Below are positions 17,752 to 26,007 of a stretch of 64,000 nucleotides of DNA, in pieces. This stretch comes from Halopenitus sp041821145 (GTDB lineage: Archaea > Halobacteriota > Halobacteria > Halobacteriales > Haloferacaceae). The notes below the pieces were generated by a model. It did no database searches. It was given only the letters and a program-made list of their open reading frames with translations, and had not been told where the DNA came from. Each line of letters begins with the position of its first letter. The stretch's first letter is position 1. The DNA lies in NCBI RefSeq assembly GCF_041821145.1, contig NZ_JBGUBC010000003.1, forward strand, positions 62,001-126,000, in the 5' to 3' direction. The translations under genes were made by a program, and so were the position numbers.

Positions 17752-18999
17752 CTATTGGTAAAGCGGATGTGCCGCACAGAGTTCGTTCACGCGTTCGCCG
17801 ACCTCGTAGATCACGTCGTCGGAGTCGTGACTGTCGACGACGCGATGGATGAGGTCTGCGACTTCGCGGATCTCCTCGGTGCCGAACCCGCGGGTCGTGA
17901 GCGCGGCGGTGCCGGCGCGGATCCCCGAGGGATTGAACGCCGATCGGGTCTCGCCGGGCACGGTGTTCGCGTTGAGCACGATGTTTGCGGCCGCGAGCGC
18001 GTCCTCGGCCTCACCGCCGGTGAGATCGGGGTGCGACTCACGGAGATCCACGAGCACGAGATGGGTGTCGGTCCCGCCCGAGACGAGCGAGAGGCCGTGA
18101 TCGGTCAGCCGGTCGCCGAGGGCTCGCGCGTTCTCGACGACCTGCTCGGCGTACGTCTCGAATTCCGGCTGGAGGGCCTCTTTGAAGCCAACCGCCTTGC
18201 CGGCGATGTTGTGCATGAGCGGGCCGCCCTGGCCGCCCGGGAAGACCGCCTTGTCGATCGCATCGGCGTACTGCTCGTCGCACATCACGATCCCCCCGCG
18301 ACCGGCCCGGATCGTCTTGTGGGTCGAACCGGTTACGAAATCGGCAGTCCCGACCGGCGAGGAGTGGACGTCCGCCGCCACGAGTCCCGTGATGTGGGCC
18401 ATATCGGCGAGATGGTAGGCATCGACCGCGTCGGCGGCCGCCTGGATGCGTTCCCACTCGACCTCTCGCGGATACGCGGAGTAGCCGGAGACGATGATGT
18501 CGGGCTCGAACGATTCGGCCAACTCGGAAAGCGCCTCGTAGTCGATGTACCCCGTCTCAGGGTCGATCTCGTACTGTTCGACGTCGTAGAGCTGCCCCAC
18601 GAAGTTCGCCGGATGGCCGTGCGAGAGGTGGCCGCCGTGTGTGAGATCCAACGAGAGGATCCGATCTCCGGGTTCCAACATCGCAAAGTAGACGGCCTGA
18701 TTCGCCTGCGTTCCCGAGTGGGGTTGCACGTTGACGTGGTCTGCACCCCACAGCTCCTTTGCCCGATCGATCGCCAGTTGTTCGACGTCGTCGGCGTACT
18801 CACAGCCGGCGTAATATCGCGATTCCGGATACCCTTCCGCGTACTTGTTCGTGAGCACGCTTCCCTGTGCCTCCAGAACGGCTTTGCTGGCGTGATTCTC
18901 GCTCGCGATCATCGCGAGGGTTCGCTCCTGTCGGTCGAGTTCGCCCGAGAGCGCGTCCGCGACCGCCGGGTCGACCGTTCGAACCTGGTCGTACTCCAT
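17752..18999 (-). CDS. glyA: serine hydroxymethyltransferase (GlyA)
   Basis: A 415-residue PLP enzyme converting serine and tetrahydrofolate to glycine and methylene-tetrahydrofolate. Visible landmarks are the N-terminal IASENHASKAVLEAQGS, the PHSGTQANQAVY segment, SGYSAYPREV, and the PLP lysine in FVTGSTHKTIRAGRGG (Lys228). I start at the ATG at 18999 (MEYDQVRTVD). It is divergent from the TbsP-like regulator across a 268-base intergenic region, and folD follows downstream. Length is normal for the family. Confidence 0.96.
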   Translation of the reverse strand: MEYDQVRTVDPAVADALSGELDRQERTLAMIASENHASKAVLEAQGSVLTNKYAEGYPESRYYAGCEYADDVEQLAIDRAKELWGADHVNVQPHSGTQANQAVYFAMLEPGDRILSLDLTHGGHLSHGHPANFVGQLYDVEQYEIDPETGYIDYEALSELAESFEPDIIVSGYSAYPREVEWERIQAAADAVDAYHLADMAHITGLVAADVHSSPVGTADFVTGSTHKTIRAGRGGIVMCDEQYADAIDKAVFPGGQGGPLMHNIAGKAVGFKEALQPEFETYAEQVVENARALGDRLTDHGLSLVSGGTDTHLVLVDLRESHPDLTGGEAEDALAAANIVLNANTVPGETRSAFNPSGIRAGTAALTTRGFGTEEIREVADLIHRVVDSHDSDDVIYEVGERVNELCAAHPLYQ

Positions 19000-19266
19000 A
19001 TTGAATCCCGTGGGAGACGCGACAATAAGCCTGTCCGTCCGATCCTCTCGATCGTCCCGGTTCGCTCGCACCGCTCCACGCTTGTCACTGACGACCACGC
19101 TGCCGCCGACCCACGAACTCTTCGGGAGCTACCGCCGATCGATCCTTCGGGTTCCGTCGTGACGGTTCGGTAAACGTGAGTACGGTTTTTTCACCGAATA
19201 TCGAGATGATATACGTCGCTCGCCGATAAGATTAAGTAACAACGAGCCGATCATACTACAACACTA

Positions 19267-20079
19267 ATGGCATCGAGTCTACTGGAATCCGATCTCGAGG
19301 GGATCCTCTCTTCGGCGTTCTCCTCGGCGGACGAACTGGTCGTCGTGGACCCATCAGTGGACACGATCGTCTCGATCGCCGACGCCGATGTCGACTGGGA
19401 AGACACTCCCCGGTTGTTGGTCCTTGCGGACGAGGACGTGCTCAAGGAGGCCCTGGAGACGTTCCCGGTCGCATCAACGATCGCGGAACTCCTGGATCGG
19501 GAGGCGCTTTCGATCCGGACGCTCGAGGCGCCCGTCGAAAACTCCCTTTTCGTCTCCGAGAACCGGGTTCTCGCGATCGTCGGCACCGACGATCGGATCG
19601 CCGCGCTGTCGACCGACGAGGCGGAGTTCGTCGATGCGGTCGCCTCGAGTTACTGGGATCGGTTCGAGGATGCACCGGCCTATCGGATCCGGACGCCCGC
19701 GATCGGCCGGGTTCGCGAGACGATGGCCGAGGCGCTCGGAACCGAGATGCAGGAGGACTTCGATGCGGTTCTTTCGGCGGTCGCGTCCGGCGACGTCGAC
19801 GAGAGCGTCCTTGACGCCGTGACGATCGCCCTGCTCGTGGCCGCGCGCAACGAGGTCCTCCTGTATGACCTCTCCAAGTGGGGAGAGGACGTCGGGATCG
19901 CCTCCAAGGCGACGTTCTCGCGGACGAAGACCAGCCTCGAGGATCACGGGCTGATCGACACGGAGAAGGTCCCGATCGACGTCGGACGCCCACGCCTGCG
20001 GCTGAAGATCGGCGACGACCGGCTTCGTGATCTCCCGCCGGATCGGTTCGCGGCCACCGCGGCGGACATCCTCTCGTGA
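19267..20079 (+). CDS. TbsP-like transcriptional regulator (DUF5821)
   Basis: A 270-residue protein with a sensor-like N-terminal two thirds and a C-terminal winged-helix region. The helix-turn-helix reads GEDVGIASKATFSRTKTSLE with the wing after DHGLID. From memory it matches the haloarchaeal family named TbsP, a regulator described in Haloferax volcanii that acts with TrmB on the gluconeogenic glyceraldehyde-3-phosphate dehydrogenase gene. A TrmB homologue lies 3.2 kb downstream in this window. It is divergent from glyA. AT-rich TATA-like sequence (gataagattaag) lies ~35 bases upstream. The family name is a recollection; the wHTH architecture is seen. Confidence 0.68.
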   Translation: MASSLLESDLEGILSSAFSSADELVVVDPSVDTIVSIADADVDWEDTPRLLVLADEDVLKEALETFPVASTIAELLDREALSIRTLEAPVENSLFVSENRVLAIVGTDDRIAALSTDEAEFVDAVASSYWDRFEDAPAYRIRTPAIGRVRETMAEALGTEMQEDFDAVLSAVASGDVDESVLDAVTIALLVAARNEVLLYDLSKWGEDVGIASKATFSRTKTSLEDHGLIDTEKVPIDVGRPRLRLKIGDDRLRDLPPDRFAATAADILS

Positions 20080-20219
20080 GATCTCCGATCGAGACCGCGG
20101 TATGAGGAACTCCGCCGGGTCTTCTGAGACGTTCCCGCGTGTGACCGTGTCACGAGCGCCCCGCTGTCCGGTTCCGGTTTCGCCCCTGGATTTTTGCGTC
20201 TCCTCGTCGTGGTTGGTGT

Positions 20220-21920
20220 ATGGATATCGGTCTCGTCGGGGAAGGTCCGGCGATCGAGGCGGCAAAAGCGGCGCTCGGCGACATCGACGTAAACGTCTTT
20301 CCGGTCGATCCGGACCCGTCCGTACTTGAGGGATTGGCGTTGGCGGTCGTCGCGGGAACTACCGGGGATGGCTCCTTTGCGGCGGTCGACGATGTGCTCG
20401 ATCGCTGGATCGCGATCGAGGTTGGTGGCATCGGAGGGCGTCCGATCGAATCGGTCGACGCCGCCGTAACCGTGTTCGATGGGACGTGTTATGAGTGTCT
20501 TCGAACCCGGATCCGGGCGAGCGACCCCGATCCGGCCGACCGGCCGACCGGCGTTCGCTCCGCCGTACGGTACGCCGGCGCGCTGGCCGGGAGACGAACG
20601 ATCGATCTCCTCTCCGGCGGCCGCCCGGTGGGTGACACCGTCGTCGAAGTTCCCGGGAACGAGCGCATTCTGCTTCCCGTTCCCGGGTGTTCGTGTGGGA
20701 CGTTCGATCGGTCCCGGTCGATCCCACGTGAACACGAGGGGGTGCCGCTCGAGGATGCGCTCGAACGTGCACAGCGGGCCGTCGACGATCGGCTCGGCCC
20801 GATCGCCGAGGTCGGGGAGCGCGAGTCGTTCCCAGTCCCCTATTACATCTCCCGGATCGAGGATACAACCCCGTTCAGCGACGTTCGTGCGGCCGAGTTT
20901 GCTGCCGGCGTCGACGTCGACTGGAACGCCGCCTTCATGCGGGCGCTCGGCGAGGGACTCGAACGATACGCCGCCGGCGTTTACCGGGAGGAGTCCTTCG
21001 AGTATGCTCCCCCGGACGACCTCGAATCACCGATCCCGCCCGATCGATTTCTCACTCCCGACCCGGTCGACATCGACTCCGTTGGGTCGATTCCGTGGGT
21101 CGAGGGCGAGCGGATCGACACCGGCGATCGCGTCTCCCTCCCGGCCGAGTTCGTTCACTTTCCGCCGCCGTCGAACCGGTTTCGGCCGTCGATCACGACC
21201 GGGCTCGGACTCGGGAGTTCCGGAATTGATGCCGTCCTGTCGGGACTCTACGAGACGGTTGAGCGTGATGCGACCATGATCGCGTGGTACTCCACGATCG
21301 AGCCGGTGGAACTGTCGATCGAGGACGAGGGACTGTCCGCACTCGAGAAGCGAGCGCGCGCGGAGGGCCTTTCGGTGACGACGCTTCTCGCCACCGTCGA
21401 CGTTGACGTCCCCGTCGTCGCCGCCGCGGTCCATCGCGAGGGAGACTGGCCCCGATTCGCGGCCGGATCGGCCGCCGACCTCGATCCCGCCGCCGCGGCG
21501 CGCTCGGCCGTCGCCGAGTCGTTGCAAAACTGGATGGAGCTTCGGGCCATGGGCCCGGAAGGGGCCGCAGCGGAGGGCGCCGCGATCGGCCACCATGCCG
21601 ACTTTCCGGCGGTCACGCAGTCCTTTTTCGATCCCGACGTCGTCGTCGATGCTGAGGGGATCGGCGAACCCGACCTCGACGGTGTCGCGGAACTGGAAGC
21701 GGTGCTTGATCGCCTCTCCGCGAGCGAGCTGACCGCTTATGCCTCCCGAACGACGACCCGCGACGTCGCCGACCTCGGATTCGAGGCGGTTCGCGTGCTC
21801 GTTCCGGAGGCACAGCCGCTTTTCACCGGTGACCCCTTCTTCGGGGAGCGCGTTCAGTCGATCCCCGAGTCGATGGGCTTCGAGCCCGATCTCGAACGGG
21901 AGTACCATCCCTTCCCGTGA
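20220..21920 (+). CDS. YcaO-domain protein with N-terminal ThiF/Ocin-like partner domain
   Basis: A 566-residue protein. Residues ~1-160 form an E1/Ocin-ThiF-like region carrying four cysteines (Cys90, Cys93 in CYEC; Cys157, Cys159 in CSCG) that should bind structural zinc. The rest is a YcaO domain with FMRALGEGLERYAAG (residues 239-253), an ATP-binding core motif, and a proline-containing C-terminus (YHPFP). YcaO enzymes use ATP to phosphorylate a backbone amide, making azolines, thioamides or macroamidines. This fused architecture is that of a cyclodehydratase for ribosomal peptides. No precursor peptide or dehydrogenase is visible nearby, so the substrate is unknown. Confidence 0.8.
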   Translation: MDIGLVGEGPAIEAAKAALGDIDVNVFPVDPDPSVLEGLALAVVAGTTGDGSFAAVDDVLDRWIAIEVGGIGGRPIESVDAAVTVFDGTCYECLRTRIRASDPDPADRPTGVRSAVRYAGALAGRRTIDLLSGGRPVGDTVVEVPGNERILLPVPGCSCGTFDRSRSIPREHEGVPLEDALERAQRAVDDRLGPIAEVGERESFPVPYYISRIEDTTPFSDVRAAEFAAGVDVDWNAAFMRALGEGLERYAAGVYREESFEYAPPDDLESPIPPDRFLTPDPVDIDSVGSIPWVEGERIDTGDRVSLPAEFVHFPPPSNRFRPSITTGLGLGSSGIDAVLSGLYETVERDATMIAWYSTIEPVELSIEDEGLSALEKRARAEGLSVTTLLATVDVDVPVVAAAVHREGDWPRFAAGSAADLDPAAAARSAVAESLQNWMELRAMGPEGAAAEGAAIGHHADFPAVTQSFFDPDVVVDAEGIGEPDLDGVAELEAVLDRLSASELTAYASRTTTRDVADLGFEAVRVLVPEAQPLFTGDPFFGERVQSIPESMGFEPDLEREYHPFP

Positions 21921-21955
21921 GCAGTCGTTTGGTTCCGTGAGCCGCTCCGATCCGG

Positions 21956-22978
21956 TCACCGATCCGTGTCCGGGTCATGATCGATCCTCGAGTCCCCGAC
22001 CTCGACCGTCGAGTCGTCCGCTGCCGTCGAATCGGTAGCTTCGGTGACCGGACCGTCGGGATCGAAGTCCGCCTCAACGGGATCGCCGACGCGTGCGACG
22101 CCGCTCGTCTCGTCGAAGACGAGGTGGCGGTGCGGGTAGGCGATCTCCACGTCTGCGTCCGCGATCAGTTCCCGGATCCGAACGTTCACCTGCGATTCGA
22201 CTTTCGGGATCTTGTACGGTTTTTTCGCCCAGTACCGCAACCGAAGCAGGACCCCGTCGTCGTCGAATTCGGCGATCAGACAGTCCGGACTCGCACCGTA
22301 GCGGGCGGCCCCGATCCGGATGTCCGGTCCGCCGTTGATCACGCCCTCGCAGTCACGGGCGGCTCGCTCCAGGATCCGACGGGCCGCCTCGACATCGCAT
22401 TCGTACGTAACGAGGAGATCAATCGAGAGGCGGGTTCGTTCATCCTCGGCGGAGTAGTTGGTGACGTCGCGATCCCGCATGTTGGAGTTCGGAACCACGA
22501 GGAACGTGTTGTCGACGGTGAACACCTTGGTATATCGGATCGTAATGTCGTCGATGAATCCCCTCGTCCCGTCCTCGAGTTCGACCATGTCACCGATCTC
22601 GAACGGCTGGTCGGCCAACACGAACAGGCCGTTCACGACGCTGCCGATCAGCGGCGCGAGGACGACACCGACCACGGCCGAAAAGACGGTCACGGAGAGA
22701 ACCAGATCCGGCAGTCCGAGCCCAGCTACCCAGCCCGCAAGCAGGATCGCGATGACGACCGTCGAGACGCGGAGACCGCGCAGAACGGTCTGTGCGACGC
22801 TTTGTCGCTGGAACCGGCGGGCGATCGGTCGCCCGAGCAGCCGAACGAGCAGCTTCGAGAACCAGACCCCGGCCACCGCCACGAGCACCGCGAGGAGACC
22901 CTCAATGCCGGGTACCTGAGCCCACTCGGGGAGCCAATCGGTGACCGACGATGCGAGTGTCACCGCCGTGTTGCCCAT
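21956..22978 (-). CDS. MscS-family mechanosensitive ion channel (second copy)
   Basis: A 340-residue MscS channel. After two or three N-terminal membrane helices comes the pore helix region, VLSVTVFSAVVGVVLAPLIG then VNGLFVLADQPFEIGDMVEL, and then the beta domain with DITIRYTKVFTVDNTFLVVPNSNMRDR. The alpha/beta vestibule domain contains RLRYWAK. The last ~50 residues are acidic and disordered. It is not closely similar to the MscS protein encoded at 7002-8177, so the two are separate paralogues rather than a recent duplication. It is convergent with the YcaO gene. Confidence 0.9.
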   Translation of the reverse strand: MGNTAVTLASSVTDWLPEWAQVPGIEGLLAVLVAVAGVWFSKLLVRLLGRPIARRFQRQSVAQTVLRGLRVSTVVIAILLAGWVAGLGLPDLVLSVTVFSAVVGVVLAPLIGSVVNGLFVLADQPFEIGDMVELEDGTRGFIDDITIRYTKVFTVDNTFLVVPNSNMRDRDVTNYSAEDERTRLSIDLLVTYECDVEAARRILERAARDCEGVINGGPDIRIGAARYGASPDCLIAEFDDDGVLLRLRYWAKKPYKIPKVESQVNVRIRELIADADVEIAYPHRHLVFDETSGVARVGDPVEADFDPDGPVTEATDSTAADDSTVEVGDSRIDHDPDTDR

Positions 22979-23261
22979 GGCGTATTGGTGACCCCCACCC
23001 GAAAAAGCGTTTCCTCGTTACCCTGGCTGGTCCAACCGGTCAGGCCGGCCCGACCCAAACCGGTACCCAACTTCGTCCTACTCGCTCGCTTGCGCTCGCT
23101 CGTTGAGGGCGGGCTTGGCGTCTGCGTGTCGCGCCCGTACACGCACGCGTTCCCGAACGTGGACGCCGCGATCCGGTTCGTCTCCGAATGGAGTTCGTTT
23201 TGAATCCAGTATAACTCGATAGTTAGTAATCGATTTATGACCACGCCGTGTGGGATCCGGT

Positions 23262-24314
23262 ATGACCGACGATCTCCGGGGAACGCTTGAGTACGTCGGC
23301 GACCGGTTTGATCTCGGTGCCTACGAGATCGACGCCTATCTCGCGGTGGTCGAACACGGGGAGCTGACCGCAAGCGAGATCGCGGATCACACGGACATTC
23401 CACAGCCGCGCGTCTACGATACCGTTCGCGGACTCGCCGACCGTGGGCTCGTCGAGCTTCGAGAATCGCGCCCGATGAAGGTCGCGGCGATCGATCCCAA
23501 CGAGTCCTTCGGGGACATCCACGACTCCCTCGAGGAACTCGTCGACGAGCTCACCGCCCGGTATACCGCCCCGGCCAGGGAGACGGAGGCCGTCTCCCTC
23601 GTGAAATCACGCTCGACGATCCTGCGATATCTCGAGGACGTGATCGACTCCGCGGAGTACGAGCTGACGGTCTCGTTGACCCCCGACTTGCTTCGCCGCT
23701 TCGAGGACCGCCTCGCCGACAAACGCCGGGCTGGCGTCAGCATCGAACTGCTCGTGACGCCGGCGAGTCGTGCCCCGAGTCCCGGCTCGTTCGACTATTC
23801 GGAGGTCGCCACCGTCGCTCGCGCCAGACGCGGGATCACGACGCCCGTGATCGCGGTCAGCGACGGCACGTACTCGCTTTATACCACTCAGGACGCACTC
23901 CACGACAAGCGTGAGCGGTACGGCGTCATCTTCAATCGCTCAGTACTCGGGTTTCTCGTCTCGGGCTTTTTCGGAACCGTCCTATGGACGACCGCGGAGA
24001 CGCTTTCGACCGACGGCGACGGTCGGCCGTTCCCCCGCCGGTACGCATCCATTCGCCGCGCGGTCAAGGACGTCACCGAGATCGACACCGGCGATCTGTA
24101 CGCGACCGTTGAGGGACGGGCGGTCGAGACCGGTGAGTCCGTGACCGTTCGCGGCCGGATCGTCGGCGTGACGCTGGAGGACAACGAGGAGGTGGCCGCG
24201 CTCGTCATCGAACAGGAGGGGGAACGTATTGAGATCGGTGGCCGCGTAGCTGCCCTGGAGGACGTCGAGGGTCGACGGTTCGTGATCGGCCGCGGAGAGC
24301 CTCCGGATCTGTAG
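23262..24314 (+). CDS. trmB: TrmB-family transcriptional regulator
   Basis: A 350-residue regulator with an N-terminal winged helix (residues ~20-70, including LTASEIADHTDIPQPRVYDT). A coiled segment around residues 85-105 is followed by a phospholipase-D-like domain with VSLTPDLLRRFEDRL, and then the C-terminal TrmB sugar-binding domain. In Halobacterium and Haloferax, TrmB senses glucose and controls gluconeogenesis and other central metabolic genes. I choose the ATG at 23262; a GTG at 23250 is an alternative. A TbsP-like regulator is encoded 3.2 kb upstream. I looked for a TACT-N7/8-GAGTA box just upstream and did not find a clear one. Confidence 0.88.
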   Translation: MTDDLRGTLEYVGDRFDLGAYEIDAYLAVVEHGELTASEIADHTDIPQPRVYDTVRGLADRGLVELRESRPMKVAAIDPNESFGDIHDSLEELVDELTARYTAPARETEAVSLVKSRSTILRYLEDVIDSAEYELTVSLTPDLLRRFEDRLADKRRAGVSIELLVTPASRAPSPGSFDYSEVATVARARRGITTPVIAVSDGTYSLYTTQDALHDKRERYGVIFNRSVLGFLVSGFFGTVLWTTAETLSTDGDGRPFPRRYASIRRAVKDVTEIDTGDLYATVEGRAVETGESVTVRGRIVGVTLEDNEEVAALVIEQEGERIEIGGRVAALEDVEGRRFVIGRGEPPDL

Positions 24315-24371
24315 CCGTCGGAGTCGTGGCGGTCGGGAGCGGTAGAGTCCCAGGGAACCGTCCCAGTCCGA

Positions 24372-25307
24372 TCACGTCGCCCAACGACGATTCACCAGCA
24401 CCCTTCTGACGGCGTGTCGCTCCAGGACGAGGAACCCCGCGAGGATAGCCAGAAAACCGACGAGCGCCTCGCCCTCGATCAGGTGGCCGAGGACGGCCCA
24501 ACTCGCGATCGCGGCCGTCACCGGTTCGGTGTATCCGACCAGATGCAACTGTGTCGGCCCGACCGCATCGAGCAGCGCGAAGTAGATGAGGAACGCGAGG
24601 ACGCCCGAGAGTATCGAGAGGTAGGCTAACGACGCGATCGCCGTCGGGGTGATCGACACGTCGCCAAGGGATTCACCCAGTATGCCTGCCCCCGCAAAGA
24701 GAAGCACGGCGCCGAGCGTCATTCCCCACCCCTGGAGCGCGACGATCGGAAACTCCGTTCGAAGCGGCCGCAATAGAACGGCTCCCATCGCGAACGCGAC
24801 CGCACTACAGAACACGAGGAGGATGCCGATCGTCTGCGTCGAGACGAGCGCGTCGGTAGAGGGGTTCGCGACCACGGTCACGCCGATGACGCCGAGCGAG
24901 AACCCGCCGACCTCCACGGGACCGAGACGCTCGTTCGGGAGAACGACCGCGGCGAAGGCCGCCGTCAATACTGGCGAGAGGCTGACGATCACGGCGGCGA
25001 TTGCCCCCGGGATGTAGAGTTCGCCCACGTAGAGGAACCCGTGGTAGACGGCGATGACGAACACGCCAGTGACTCCGACGCTCACCCACTCATCCCGAGT
25101 CACCGGAATCCATCCGTCCGTGACGGCCGCCGCGTAGCCGAGCACGACGACCCCGGCGAGAAGATACCGTATCCCCGCGAAAAGCAACGGCGGAAAAAAC
25201 GCCAGCCCGACCTCGATAGCGACGAACGATCCGCCCCAAAGCATCGCGAGAAGGACGAACGCGCTCGCCGCCGCGATCGGAGATGAATGCAATGATAGCC
25301 GAGACAT
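24372..25307 (-). CDS. EamA-family (drug/metabolite superfamily) exporter
   Basis: A 311-residue protein with ten predicted membrane helices arranged as two EamA repeats. The first includes AMLWGGSFVAIEVGL and the second starts near AFAMGAVLLRPLRTEF. A typical closing helix (FLAILAGFLVLERHAV) is seen. Such transporters export amino acids or other metabolites. The divergent Lrp-type regulator next door suggests amino-acid export under its control. The promoter is TTTAAAAAGG on the minus strand at 25332-25341, ~30 bases before the ATG. Confidence 0.88.
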   Translation of the reverse strand: MSRLSLHSSPIAAASAFVLLAMLWGGSFVAIEVGLAFFPPLLFAGIRYLLAGVVVLGYAAAVTDGWIPVTRDEWVSVGVTGVFVIAVYHGFLYVGELYIPGAIAAVIVSLSPVLTAAFAAVVLPNERLGPVEVGGFSLGVIGVTVVANPSTDALVSTQTIGILLVFCSAVAFAMGAVLLRPLRTEFPIVALQGWGMTLGAVLLFAGAGILGESLGDVSITPTAIASLAYLSILSGVLAFLIYFALLDAVGPTQLHLVGYTEPVTAAIASWAVLGHLIEGEALVGFLAILAGFLVLERHAVRRVLVNRRWAT

Positions 25308-25331
25308 TGGTTGTTAGATCAATGTATCTGA

Positions 25332-25341
25332 TCCTTTTTAA
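25332..25341 (-). promoter_or_regulatory. TATA box of the EamA exporter gene
   Basis: On the minus strand, TTTAAAAAGG lies 25-34 bases before the ATG at 25307. The whole divergent region 25315-25440 is AT-rich and could also hold an Lrp operator. Confidence 0.55.
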
Positions 25342-25490
25342 ACTCACCTCTACGAATAGCTGTTTTCCTACATTTAGAATTAAACAATTAATTACAGATC
25401 GATATCGTTCTCGATCTCACACCTTCACTTGGAGAATCATACAACCATCTCACCCATACCATCAATACGGATCGGGACGATGCTGGGGGT

Positions 25491-25973
25491 ATGGACGAAC
25501 GCGACGTACGGTTGTTGAAGGCGATCGCTGACCTCGGAACGGGCAGCCCGGATCGACTCCACGAGGAGACGGATATCCCCGTCTCGACGATCCATTATCG
25601 GCTGAACAACCTTCGCGATGCGGGCGTCATCGAGAACGATATCTACGATATCGACCACGAGGCACTTGGTCTCGGGGTGACCGTCATCGTCGAGGTGCTG
25701 GCGGATTACGACGGTCCCTACGAGGAGGTCGCTGACGATCTGCTGGCCGTCGAGGGGGTCACCCAGGCGTTTTTCACCATGGGGGAGACCGACTTCATCG
25801 TGATCGCCCGGCTTTCCTCCTCGGATGCCGTCGAGCGACTCATCGGCGACTTCGAGGCGATCCCCGAGGTCGAGCGGACGAACTCCACGTTCGTCATTTC
25901 GTCGCTGCGCGATGAGCCGCGGGCTCCGGCGACCTATGATCTGGAGACGTTGATCGAGGAGCTGACGGATTGA
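25491..25973 (+). CDS. Lrp/AsnC-family transcriptional regulator
   Basis: A 160-residue regulator with the family's two parts. The N-terminal helix-turn-helix runs from DERDVRLLKAIADLG and includes IPVSTIHYRLNNLRDAG. The C-terminal RAM (ligand-binding) domain includes GVTVIVEVLADYDGPYEEV and TQAFFTMGETDFIVIARL. The RAM domain binds amino acids and drives oligomer formation. It is divergent from the EamA exporter, the usual place for a local regulator. A GGGGGT just before the ATG could be a weak ribosome-binding site. Confidence 0.92.
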   Translation: MDERDVRLLKAIADLGTGSPDRLHEETDIPVSTIHYRLNNLRDAGVIENDIYDIDHEALGLGVTVIVEVLADYDGPYEEVADDLLAVEGVTQAFFTMGETDFIVIARLSSSDAVERLIGDFEAIPEVERTNSTFVISSLRDEPRAPATYDLETLIEELTD

Positions 25974-26007
25974 TCTGCCGGTTCCGTACGGCGATCGATT
26001 GATCGGT

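Noticed and set aside
23080..23130. ctcgctcgcttgcgctcgctcg as a regulatory repeat upstream of trmB
   Set aside because: It is a low-complexity GC tract; it does not form a clear dyad and does not match the TrmB binding pattern I know.
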